From: UBA5209 sp034002865
Lineage (GTDB): Bacteria > Patescibacteriota > Dojkabacteria > SC72
Assembly (NCBI GenBank): GCA_034002865.1
Contig: JAVEZR010000014.1
Span: forward strand, 1-19,547
Direction: 5' to 3'
DNA: 19,547 nt
The notes below the pieces were generated by a model. That model ran no database searches. It saw nothing but the letters and a program-made list of their open reading frames with translations, and had not been told where the DNA came from. Positions within the stretch are counted from its first letter, which is position 1; the number at the start of each line of letters is the position of its first letter. A program made the translations under genes and the position numbers. Positions 7,993-14,246 of the stretch are shown here, piece by piece.

Positions 7993-8127
7993 CGTAAAGA
8001 TATCAACAAATTACGTAACGAACACTTGCACGTACAACTATTCGTAACATGCAAAGCTGTAGGGGATGGGATATCCCCACGGGATAGGCTTAAGAGGCGT
8101 TCTGCAAATTATCCACCCAGGTGGATA
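7993..8127 (+). other. Row of hairpins downstream of radA
   Basis: Four inverted repeats in 135 bases: CGTAA 7993-7997 with TTACG 8011-8015; an imperfect stem closed by TTGCA 8026-8030 with TGCAA 8050-8054; GGGGAT 8062-8067 with ATCCCC 8073-8078; and TATCCAC 8110-8116 with GTGGATA 8121-8127. No ORF and no T-run. It could be the radA 3' UTR or a separate RNA; I recognise no family. Confidence 0.5.
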
Positions 8128-8139
8128 GCAATTATAGGC

Positions 8140-8169
8140 TTGACATAATTGGTAGCTGGGAGATATAAT
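8140..8169 (+). promoter_or_regulatory. Strong promoter of the candidate ncRNA
   Basis: Perfect TTGACA (8140-8145), 18-bp spacer, perfect TATAAT (8164-8169). This is the best sigma-70-type match in the window. Start site near 8176. No coding region follows before the terminator at 8397-8429. Confidence 0.85.
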
Positions 8170-8175
8170 ATAACG

Positions 8176-8430
8176 TTCATTAGCATACTATGTGGATATC
8201 TTAAATTTCTCCCTTTGTCTGGGGTGCCACGAACACATCTGGACAAAAGGAAAAGGGTAAGATATCTGAATCTTTCTTTCCCTGGGTTTGGTTTGGTACT
8301 ACTCTGAACCTAAGGAAAGGAAGATTTGGGAAAGCATACTAAATATGCTCTCCGATATTATCTCTCTATATATTATTTATATAGAGGCATAACACCGGGG
8401 TCGGTTGGGGCAGTACCGATCCCTTTTTTC
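8176..8430 (+). ncRNA. Candidate structured ncRNA, about 254 nt, family unknown
   Basis: A transcription unit with consensus promoter and intrinsic terminator but no credible ORF. Helices seen: A, 8195-8203 with 8258-8266 (9 bp), enclosing 8212-8219 with 8242-8250 (8 bp, one bulged A); B, 8269-8281 with 8314-8326 (13 bp, one G-U), capped by 8284-8289 with 8306-8311; C, 8333-8338 with 8344-8349; D, 8364-8372 with 8378-8386 (9 bp); then the terminator hairpin. I do not find signatures of RNase P, tmRNA, SRP RNA or a known riboswitch, and the multi-stem shape does not look like the single long hairpin of 6S RNA. It lies just upstream of rho, which has its own promoter, so it need not be the rho leader. 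Its strong promoter suggests an abundant RNA. Confidence 0.7.
8397..8429 (+). terminator. Intrinsic terminator of the candidate ncRNA
   Basis: GGGGTCGGT (8397-8405) pairs with ACCGATCCC (8415-8423) over 9 bp with one G-U, nine-base loop, T6 at 8424-8429. Confidence 0.9.
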
Positions 8431-8445
8431 TTAAATTTCTCATAG

Positions 8446-8474
8446 TTGACTTAAAGTAAATCTTTGAATATACT
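8446..8474 (+). promoter_or_regulatory. Promoter of rho
   Basis: TTGACT (8446-8451), 17-bp spacer, TATACT (8469-8474). Start site near 8481. It begins 16 bases after the ncRNA terminator. Confidence 0.8.
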
Positions 8475-8484
8475 GAATTGTCAT

Positions 8485-8502
8485 ATGGGTATATATGCCC
8501 AT
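8485..8502 (+). promoter_or_regulatory. Hairpin at the 5' end of rho mRNA
   Basis: ATGGGTA (8485-8491) pairs with TGCCCAT (8496-8502), with one T-G pair and a four-base loop. It would lie about four bases from the predicted mRNA 5' end, which could stabilise the transcript or affect start-codon access. Function inferred. Confidence 0.5.
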
Positions 8503-8528
8503 TTTATGTAATTTCCCTATCAATTTAT

Positions 8529-9794
8529 ATGGTAAACAGAACAAAGAGTATTAGAGAGTATGAGTCCATGACTCTTGCTCAGCTTCGTAGTGAGGCAAAA
8601 AAGATTGAGCTTGATAATTTCATGGAGCTTCAAAAAAGAGAATTAATATTTGAAATATTAAAGAAGTCTACTGCAAATGAAGGATTCGTATTTGTAGATG
8701 GTATCTTAGAAGTTCAAAAGGATGAATCACATGGTGTACTTAGAACAGACGGACTATTAGCAGGTGATAATGATGTGTATGTTTCTGGATCTCAGATAAA
8801 GAAATTTAGTCTAAGGACTGGAGATGTAGTTGCAGGTCCTGCAAGGTTACCAAAAGAGAAAGAAAAATACTTAAGCCTACTTAGAGTAGACACAGTATAT
8901 GGTAAGCCAGCAGCAGAAGCAGCTGAGAGACCACAGTTCATGAAACTAACTCCGGTGTTTCCAAACAAACAAATCAAATTAGAGACTACCCCAGAGGTTA
9001 TTTCAACTAGGGTAATCGATTTACTTTCTCCCGTTGGCTTCGGCCAAAGATCAATGTTAGTGTCTCCTCCTAAGGCAGGTAAGACATTCTTGCTTAAAGA
9101 TGTAGCTGCAGGTATTGCAACCAATCATCCAAAAGCAAAATTAATGGTTGTACTTGTAGGAGAAAGACCAGAAGAGGTAACTGATATGAAAAGATTTGTA
9201 AAAGGAGAGGTATATGCATCTAACTTTGATGAGCTACCAGAGCATAACTGTAAGGTAGCTGAAATGGCACTACAGAAAGCAATGCGTATGGTAGAGTGGG
9301 GAGAGGATGTAATAATACTGATGGATAGTATTACAAGACTTGCTCGTGCATACAATATAACTATGCCTACATCAGGTAAAACACTCTCAGGAGGGTTTGA
9401 CCCTGTAGCACTGTATCCACCTAAGAGATTCTTTGGTGCTGCTAGAAACTTTGAAGAGGGTGGAAGTCTTACCATCATTGCAACCGCATTAGTAGAAACA
9501 GGGAGTAGAATGGATGACTTAGTATATGAAGAGTTTAAAGGTACAGGAAATATGGAATTACACCTTGACAGGCAGCTTGCTAACAAGAGAATATATCCAT
9601 CTATAGATGTGAATAAGTCGGGTACTAGAAATGAAGAGCTACTTTTAGGCAAAGATGTTTTAAATCAATCATGGAGAATAAGGAGGATGCTTGAGATACT
9701 TGATCAAAATGAAAATCCTACTGAAGTACTCGTAAGTCAGCTTAGAAGAACTAAATCTAACGAAGAGTTTCTTGCAACATTGCACGAAGCCTAA
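8529..9794 (+). CDS. rho: Transcription termination factor Rho
   Basis: Hexameric RNA-dependent ATPase that ends transcription. The 421-residue product has an N-terminal helical Rho-N part (about 12-46), a cold-shock-like RNA-binding domain (about 55-125) and a RecA-type ATPase core with Walker A PPKAGKT (180-186), ERPEEVTDM (212-220), Walker B ILMDS, and the conserved FKGTGNMELHL and SGTRNEELL segments. In the primary RNA site the usual YGFLR/FGFLR reads HGVLR (68-72), so both aromatics matching E. coli Phe62 and Phe64 are missing (His68, Val70). Gly211 stands where E. coli has Asp (DERPEE). I chose ATG 8529: the alternative TTG 8478 would lie at the transcription start and adds 17 hydrophobic residues foreign to Rho. 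There is no Shine-Dalgarno. Confidence 0.95.
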   Translation: MVNRTKSIREYESMTLAQLRSEAKKIELDNFMELQKRELIFEILKKSTANEGFVFVDGILEVQKDESHGVLRTDGLLAGDNDVYVSGSQIKKFSLRTGDVVAGPARLPKEKEKYLSLLRVDTVYGKPAAEAAERPQFMKLTPVFPNKQIKLETTPEVISTRVIDLLSPVGFGQRSMLVSPPKAGKTFLLKDVAAGIATNHPKAKLMVVLVGERPEEVTDMKRFVKGEVYASNFDELPEHNCKVAEMALQKAMRMVEWGEDVIILMDSITRLARAYNITMPTSGKTLSGGFDPVALYPPKRFFGAARNFEEGGSLTIIATALVETGSRMDDLVYEEFKGTGNMELHLDRQLANKRIYPSIDVNKSGTRNEELLLGKDVLNQSWRIRRMLEILDQNENPTEVLVSQLRRTKSNEEFLATLHEA

Positions 9795-9797
9795 TTC

Positions 9798-9806
9798 TGG
9801 TATAAT
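9798..9806 (+). promoter_or_regulatory. Extended -10 promoter of the LysM/M23 gene
   Basis: TGGTATAAT four bases after the rho stop codon. A weak TTGCAC (9780-9785) is 15 bp upstream. Start site near 9813, leaving a leader of about 20 nt without Shine-Dalgarno. Confidence 0.6.
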
Positions 9807-9832
9807 AGTACTGTAAATTTTTGACTATACTA

Positions 9833-11191
9833 ATGTCAGAAGAGAAGGTGCGTGAACAAAATATTTCAGGGTTAAGCTTTAGGGATCTAGCCAAGGATTC
9901 TGATTTCACAAGCACAGAGAGTGAAAACTATATTTTCCTCGATGAGGAGATTTACTCTGAGAAAGATCTTACATGGGTTAAGAGGGTAGGTAGCTTCCTT
10001 GCTAACCGTTTTAATACGAGAAGGGGCGTTCTAGCATTCTTCATAGATTTTTTTGAATATACAGTTTCTAGATTAAGGGTATTTTGGATATTAATATCTG
10101 TAATTTTTGATATTTTGTATAAACAGTTTGATACTGTTAAGGATAGCATTGTTAAAAGAATGTTCTGGGGCAGAGGATCATTCCTTAAGTATGTAGTACA
10201 AACAGCCACCGTTATTCTCGCTTTCATACTTGGTATCTCATATGTATATAGGGCACCTGCAATAACTAGTGCTAATGATGAAGATCTTAACTATATATCT
10301 GTTGCTGAGAGTGATTTGCTTGCGATGAATGCCACTGTTAATACTCTCGTTCCAAAAGATAGGGAGAGAAGAGGTGTAGAGAAATATATAGTAATGAATG
10401 GGGATACATTGAGTACAATAGCTACAAAATATGATATTTCAGTAGAAACAGTAAAATGGGCTAACAGTCTTAACTCTGATCTTGTAAAACCAGGTCAAGA
10501 GCTAGATATACCTCCTGCAGATGGAGTACTAATTAAGGTTGCAAAGAATGAGACCCTTTCTTCAATATCAACAAAGTATAACGGGAATGAACAGGCAGTT
10601 GCTGATTTCAACTGGTTAGATTACCCATTTACATTAACTGAAGGACAAGAGCTTTTTATACCTGACGGTAGGATGCCATATGTTGCTCCTCCAAAGCCAA
10701 CATATGCAAGTGCTCCTAAGACATATACCTCTGGGTCATATAGTGGGGCTGGCTCTAGCTCTCCTGTAGATCCTAGTGTAGGTAGATTCCTTGGATGGCC
10801 AGTTGCAGGGGGTAAGATATCTCAAACATATAAAGGGGTATATCATAAGGGTGTAGATATTGCAGATCGTAATTTACCAAGTGTTTTGGCAGCAGCTGGT
10901 GGTACTGTAGTATTTGCAGGGTGTGCTGGCTACTGTCCACCACTAGGCTCTACATGGGGTGGTAGTGGGTATGCATGGGCTGTACAGATTGACCATGGTA
11001 ATGGGTATACAACATTCTATGCTCACTTAAAGAATATATATGTAAGGACAGGCGAGTCTGTATCAAAAGGCCAATCTATTGCTCAAATGGGTTCTACTGG
11101 TAGATCTACAGGTCCTCACGTTCACTTCGAGTTAAGAAGGGGCTCTGGTTCTGGTGGTCAAGTGAATCCTCTTTCTTACGCTAACTGGTAA
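9833..11191 (+). CDS. Membrane-anchored LysM / M23 peptidoglycan endopeptidase
   Basis: Probable cell-wall hydrolase cutting peptide cross-links during growth or division. The 452-residue product has a cytosolic N-terminal part of about 115 residues with no recognised domain, an amphipathic or hydrophobic stretch at 66-98, and a transmembrane segment at about 118-137. Outside lie two LysM modules (184-227 and 233-277) that bind glycan, a Ser/Pro/Tyr-rich linker (280-312), and a C-terminal M23 (lysostaphin-type) domain. Zinc and catalytic residues are present: His338 and Asp342 in HKGVDIA, His398 in FYAHL, and His429/His431 in HVHFEL, so it should be active. Cys364 and Cys368 could form a local disulfide. 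I chose ATG 9833 over the in-frame TTG 9821. tRNA genes follow. The biological trigger is unknown. Confidence 0.9.
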   Translation: MSEEKVREQNISGLSFRDLAKDSDFTSTESENYIFLDEEIYSEKDLTWVKRVGSFLANRFNTRRGVLAFFIDFFEYTVSRLRVFWILISVIFDILYKQFDTVKDSIVKRMFWGRGSFLKYVVQTATVILAFILGISYVYRAPAITSANDEDLNYISVAESDLLAMNATVNTLVPKDRERRGVEKYIVMNGDTLSTIATKYDISVETVKWANSLNSDLVKPGQELDIPPADGVLIKVAKNETLSSISTKYNGNEQAVADFNWLDYPFTLTEGQELFIPDGRMPYVAPPKPTYASAPKTYTSGSYSGAGSSSPVDPSVGRFLGWPVAGGKISQTYKGVYHKGVDIADRNLPSVLAAAGGTVVFAGCAGYCPPLGSTWGGSGYAWAVQIDHGNGYTTFYAHLKNIYVRTGESVSKGQSIAQMGSTGRSTGPHVHFELRRGSGSGGQVNPLSYANW

Positions 11192-11194
11192 GTA

Positions 11195-11203
11195 TGATAT
11201 AAT
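11195..11203 (+). promoter_or_regulatory. Extended -10 promoter of the tRNA-Ala pair
   Basis: TGATATAAT three bases after the LysM/M23 stop codon. Start site near 11210, leaving a leader of about 8 nt before the first tRNA. Confidence 0.65.
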
Positions 11204-11217
11204 TCTCCCATAGCTTT

Positions 11218-11290
11218 GGGCTCATAGTTCAGTTGGGAGAACGTCGCATTCGCATTGCGAAGGTCGCCGGTTCAAATCCGGCTGAGTCCA
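11218..11290 (+). tRNA. tRNA-Ala (anticodon CGC)
   Basis: Full cloverleaf of 73 nt. Acceptor GGGCTCA with TGAGTCC contains the alanine identity pair G3-U70 and discriminator A73. D stem 11227-11230 with 11239-11242, anticodon stem TCGCA with TGCGA, loop TTCGCAT with anticodon 11251-11253, T stem GCCGG with CCGGC. It decodes GCG. CCA is not encoded (the next bases are TGA), so a CCA-adding enzyme is needed. Confidence 0.95.
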
Positions 11291-11304
11291 TGAGTCTAAT
11301 ATAT

Positions 11305-11378
11305 GGGCCTGTAGCTCAGTTGGCTAGAGCACATCGCTGGCAGCGATGGGGTCAGGGGTTCGAACCCCCTCAGGTCCA
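11305..11378 (+). tRNA. tRNA-Ala (anticodon GGC)
   Basis: Full cloverleaf of 74 nt. Acceptor GGGCCTG with CAGGTCC again contains G3-U70 with discriminator A. Anticodon stem CATCG with CGATG, loop CTGGCAG with anticodon 11339-11341, T arm AGGGG-TTCGAAC-CCCCT. It decodes GCC and GCU. CCA is not encoded. It lies 14 bases behind the first tRNA-Ala and is probably co-transcribed. No tRNA for GCA (UGC anticodon) is in the window. Confidence 0.96.
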
Positions 11379-11384
11379 TAAAGC

Positions 11385-11462
11385 CAGGCTTACCAACCCT
11401 ATAGCTGTTTAAATGTGAGGTTTATGTTTTTAATAGGGCAGAAGTTGAAGACAGGCTTACCA
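11385..11462 (+). repeat. 11-bp direct repeat, 67 bases apart
   Basis: CAGGCTTACCA occurs at 11385-11395 and 11452-11462, in the gap between the second tRNA and the DUF5680 gene. Between the copies, CCCTAT and ATAGGG can pair at long range. Chance is possible at this length, and the function is unknown. Confidence 0.5.
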
Positions 11463-11518
11463 TTTTCTTCTATATCTCCAAAGTTGTAATATATATTAAT
11501 AACTTTATTGGTGCCTCT

Positions 11519-11986
11519 ATGTTAGATAAAATTGCTCTAAAAGATTTGTTAAGGGAATTTAATGTAAAAGGATATGCCGATCCTAATGCAAAGTATGTAG
11601 AGAATGGGAAGAATGGGAAAGTGTTAAATCTTACTATTGATAGCTTTACATATGAAGATGAATTCTATGGTGGAGAACCATACTCTGGTAATGAAACTAT
11701 TTGGAATGATGGTATTGATATTTTTAGAGTTGTATATTGGGGTAAGGTAGTAAAGGGTGTTAATTTTTCGGATATCTATGATTTTCTTAGGAAAGCACTA
11801 ACAAAAGGCCCGGACGGGAAGTTAGTTCATAGAGGGCCTGGAGAATATACTGAAGGGAATCTAAAATATACAAACAGTATAGAGGGGGATATTGAAGAGT
11901 TTAAACAAACGGAGAAAATATATATGGATGGAAAAGAAGTATATACTGCACATTTTATTGGTGGTAGGGTTAATGTTCAGAAGTAA
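11519..11986 (+). CDS. DUF5680 domain protein
   Basis: A 155-residue soluble protein with no signal peptide or membrane segment. From memory the sequence fits the DUF5680 family: an N-terminal helical LKDLLREF part, FTYEDEFYGGEPYSGNE (43-59), an alternating aromatic strand VVYWGKVVKGVNF, FLRKAL, then HRGPGEYTEGNLKY and KIYMDGKEVYTAHFIGG near the end. The biochemical function of the family is not known to me. It has no gene partner: tRNAs lie upstream and leuS downstream with its own promoter. ATG 11519 has no Shine-Dalgarno; several TAATAT/TATATT boxes lie at 11487-11497, but no single promoter is convincing. Lone accessory genes next to tRNAs are often acquired; this is inference. Confidence 0.7.
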   Translation: MLDKIALKDLLREFNVKGYADPNAKYVENGKNGKVLNLTIDSFTYEDEFYGGEPYSGNETIWNDGIDIFRVVYWGKVVKGVNFSDIYDFLRKALTKGPDGKLVHRGPGEYTEGNLKYTNSIEGDIEEFKQTEKIYMDGKEVYTAHFIGGRVNVQK

Positions 11987-12121
11987 ATAAATCTGAGAAG
12001 CTCAGTATCTGTTCCGATATGTCTAAAGTGTATACATATTTTGAATTTACTCATAGCCATACTCACCATTTCCACACTAATGTAAAACGCTTTGTTTAAA
12101 AGACTTTGCAAAACTTCTGTT

Positions 12122-12150
12122 TTGAAGTAAAATACTTCAATAGGTAATAT
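12122..12150 (+). promoter_or_regulatory. Promoter of leuS
   Basis: TTGAAG (12122-12127), 17-bp spacer, TAATAT (12145-12150). Start site near 12157, giving a leader of about 8 nt and no Shine-Dalgarno. The -35 and spacer overlap a 6-bp inverted repeat GAAGTA/TACTTC (12124-12129 and 12133-12138). Confidence 0.6.
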
Positions 12151-12164
12151 AAAACAGCATTGAT

Positions 12165-14132
12165 ATGGCATACAGTTACAATCCAAAAGAGTTCGAAAGT
12201 AAGTGGCAAGAGAAGTGGTTTAGCGAGATGAAATACAGTGCTAAAGATCTTCTCTTAGAGAAGCCAAAGTACTACCTACTTGTAGAATTCCCATACCCAT
12301 CAGGNNNNNNNNNNNNNNNNNNNNNNNNNNNNNNNNNNNNNNNNNNNNNNNNNNNNNNNNNNNNNNNNNNNNNNNNNNNNNNNNNNNNNNNNNNNNNNNN
12401 NNNNGAAGATAGTGATGAAGTCATTAAGGTCTCTACAACAAGACCAGATACTCAGTTTGGTTCAAGTTTTGTAGTAATAGCTCCAGAGCATGAGATATTA
12501 AATAAACTTTTGGATAAGATGACTACTGAGAATAGAAAAAGCGTACAGGAGTACATATCGAAGAGTTTAAAGAAAAGTGAAGTAGAGAGGTTAACTGAAG
12601 GTAAAGAGAAAACTGGCGTCCCAACTGGACTTTACTGTATAAATAGCATAACTAATGCTCGATTGCCAATATACGTCGCAGACTTTGTACTAACAACAGT
12701 TGGTACTGGTATGGTAGTAGGAGTACCTGCGCATGATGAAAGAGACTTTGAATTTTCTCAAAAGTTTGGATTACCTGTAAAAAGAGTAATAGAGGGAGAG
12801 GATGGTGACAGATCAGAGATATCTACACTAGAACAAGTATATGAAGGAGAGGGAAAAGTATTTAATTCTGACTTCTTAGATGGTTTAAGTAGTGAAAACG
12901 CAAGAGAGAAGGTAGGAGAGTACATAAAAGAGAGGGGAATAGGAGATGTAGTAGTAAGATATCATCTTAGAGATTGGATATTTTCAAGACAGCACTACTG
13001 GGGAGAGCCAATACCAATAGTTAATTGTGAGAAATGCGGTATGGTAGCCCTACCAGAGCAAGATTTACCGTTAGAGTTACCAATTGTAAAGCAGTATGAA
13101 CCAACAGATACAGGAGAATCACCATTAGCAAAGATAGAGGAGTGGGTAAACACAGAGTGTCCGAAATGTGGAGGCCCTGCTAAGAGAGAAACAGACACTA
13201 TGCCCAACTGGGCAGGTTCAAGTTGGTATTTTTTAAGATATTGTGACCCTGAAAACAGTGGTGAGTTCGCAAGTAAGGAGAAAACAGATTACTGGATGCC
13301 AGTTGATCACTATGAAGGAGGCCAAGAACATATAACTCTGCATCTTCTTTACTCTAGATTCTGGCAGAAGGTACTTTTTGATCTTGGATATGTAAGAGAT
13401 AAAGAGCCATACTCATCAAGATCTATACACGGTGTTGTATTAGGAGAGGGTGGAGTAAAGATGTCTAAGTCTCTAGGTAATGTAATAGGGCCTGACGAAT
13501 TAGTAGAAAAGTATGGTGCAGATATTGTTCGTGCATATATGATGTTTATGGGTCCATACGAGGGTAATGTAGAGTGGAGTACTCGTACAATTGAAGGTGT
13601 TAAGAGATTTGTATTTAAGTATTACTCATTCTTACTATCAAGTTGGGATGAGAAAGTTAAGAAGAGTGATGAAAAGGTAAAGGTTGGGATAAATAGGTTA
13701 GTAAATAAGATAGAGGGAGATATTACAGATTTTAAATTCAATACCGCTATAGCTTCACTCATGCAATTTTATAATGAGTATTCAAAGGAGAAATTAGATA
13801 TAGAAGATATAACCAAACTACTTATAGTAAGCGCTCCAGTGCTACCCCATCTTACAGAGGAAATATGGTCCAAAACTATAGGGCAGAACTCTTCAGTTCA
13901 TGACCAAATATGGCCAAAGATAGATCAAAGTACATTAGTAGATGATATGATAGAGATTCCTGTACAAATAGAGGGAAAGATTAGAGGTAGAGTATTAATA
14001 TCTAAGACAGAAACAGAAGAGGATATAAAAGAAAAGATATTAAAAGACAGTACTCTAAGTACTTGGTTATCAGATTCTGAGATTAAAAAAATAATATACA
14101 TTCCAAACAGGATTGTAAGTATTATTTTGTAG
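12165..14132 (+). CDS. leuS: Leucyl-tRNA synthetase (with assembly gap)
   Basis: Class I synthetase charging tRNA-Leu. Before the gap it reads to FPYPSG, the lead-in to the HIGH motif, which is lost in the Ns. After the gap it resumes in the CP1 editing domain at TTRPDTQFG, continues with VPAHDERDF (editing-site aspartate present), RDWIFSRQHYWGEPIP, a zinc-type CEKCG ... CPKCGG knuckle, TDTMPNWAGSSWYFLRY, the catalytic KMSKS loop (GVKMSKSLGNV), and the anticodon-binding and C-terminal domains ending in IPVQIEGKIRGRV. By comparison with E. coli LeuRS, roughly 190 residues are missing against 33 codons of N, so the gap is of unknown true length and only by chance keeps the frame. The gene is probably intact in the organism. 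It has its own promoter and ends in TAG. Confidence 0.95.
   Translation: MAYSYNPKEFESKWQEKWFSEMKYSAKDLLLEKPKYYLLVEFPYPSXXXXXXXXXXXXXXXXXXXXXXXXXXXXXXXXXXEDSDEVIKVSTTRPDTQFGSSFVVIAPEHEILNKLLDKMTTENRKSVQEYISKSLKKSEVERLTEGKEKTGVPTGLYCINSITNARLPIYVADFVLTTVGTGMVVGVPAHDERDFEFSQKFGLPVKRVIEGEDGDRSEISTLEQVYEGEGKVFNSDFLDGLSSENAREKVGEYIKERGIGDVVVRYHLRDWIFSRQHYWGEPIPIVNCEKCGMVALPEQDLPLELPIVKQYEPTDTGESPLAKIEEWVNTECPKCGGPAKRETDTMPNWAGSSWYFLRYCDPENSGEFASKEKTDYWMPVDHYEGGQEHITLHLLYSRFWQKVLFDLGYVRDKEPYSSRSIHGVVLGEGGVKMSKSLGNVIGPDELVEKYGADIVRAYMMFMGPYEGNVEWSTRTIEGVKRFVFKYYSFLLSSWDEKVKKSDEKVKVGINRLVNKIEGDITDFKFNTAIASLMQFYNEYSKEKLDIEDITKLLIVSAPVLPHLTEEIWSKTIGQNSSVHDQIWPKIDQSTLVDDMIEIPVQIEGKIRGRVLISKTETEEDIKEKILKDSTLSTWLSDSEIKKIIYIPNRIVSIIL
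12305..12404. other. Assembly gap of 100 N inside leuS
   Basis: Exactly 100 Ns, the usual placeholder for a scaffold join of unknown size. The missing protein part implies several hundred bases, not 100. Order and orientation are supported because both flanks belong to leuS in the correct order. Confidence 0.95.
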
Positions 14133-14153
14133 TAATTTAACTAGCTTTTCCCT

Positions 14154-14182
14154 TTGACAACTGTATACATTTCTACTATCAT
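14154..14182 (+). promoter_or_regulatory. Promoter of the fibre-protein gene
   Basis: Perfect TTGACA (14154-14159), 17-bp spacer, TATCAT (14177-14182). Start site near 14189, giving a leader of about 58 nt. Confidence 0.65.
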
Positions 14183-14224
14183 TTTGCTATCGATACACAT
14201 AGGCTAAAAACCGTTGTGCATCAG

Positions 14225-14230
14225 TATAAT
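14225..14230 (+). promoter_or_regulatory. Second possible -10 box before the fibre-protein gene
   Basis: Perfect TATAAT 16 bases before ATG 14247, but with no -35 at the right distance and no TGn. If used, the leader would be about 10 nt, as in other genes of the window. Confidence 0.35.
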
Positions 14231-14246
14231 ACACTGCTCGGAAAAC

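Noticed and set aside
8109..8127. Two DnaA-box-like sequences (TTATCCACC and its near inverse), hinting at a replication origin
   Set aside because: Both arms form a single hairpin, there are no further boxes, no dnaA or dnaN nearby and no AT-rich unwinding element beyond the general composition.
8345..8392. 15-codon ORF inside the candidate ncRNA
   Set aside because: No ribosome site, and it lies across helices C and D; more likely chance than a peptide or a tmRNA tag, as no tRNA-like ends exist.
2925..9652. Many long minus-strand ORFs opposite rpsA, clpC, radA and rho
   Set aside because: They mirror well-conserved + strand genes, have low-complexity Ser/Leu-rich translations and no start signals.
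11993..12005. Hairpin CTGAG-AAG-CTCAG after the DUF5680 gene as a terminator
   Set aside because: The stem is only 5 bp with a 3-base loop and no T-run follows.
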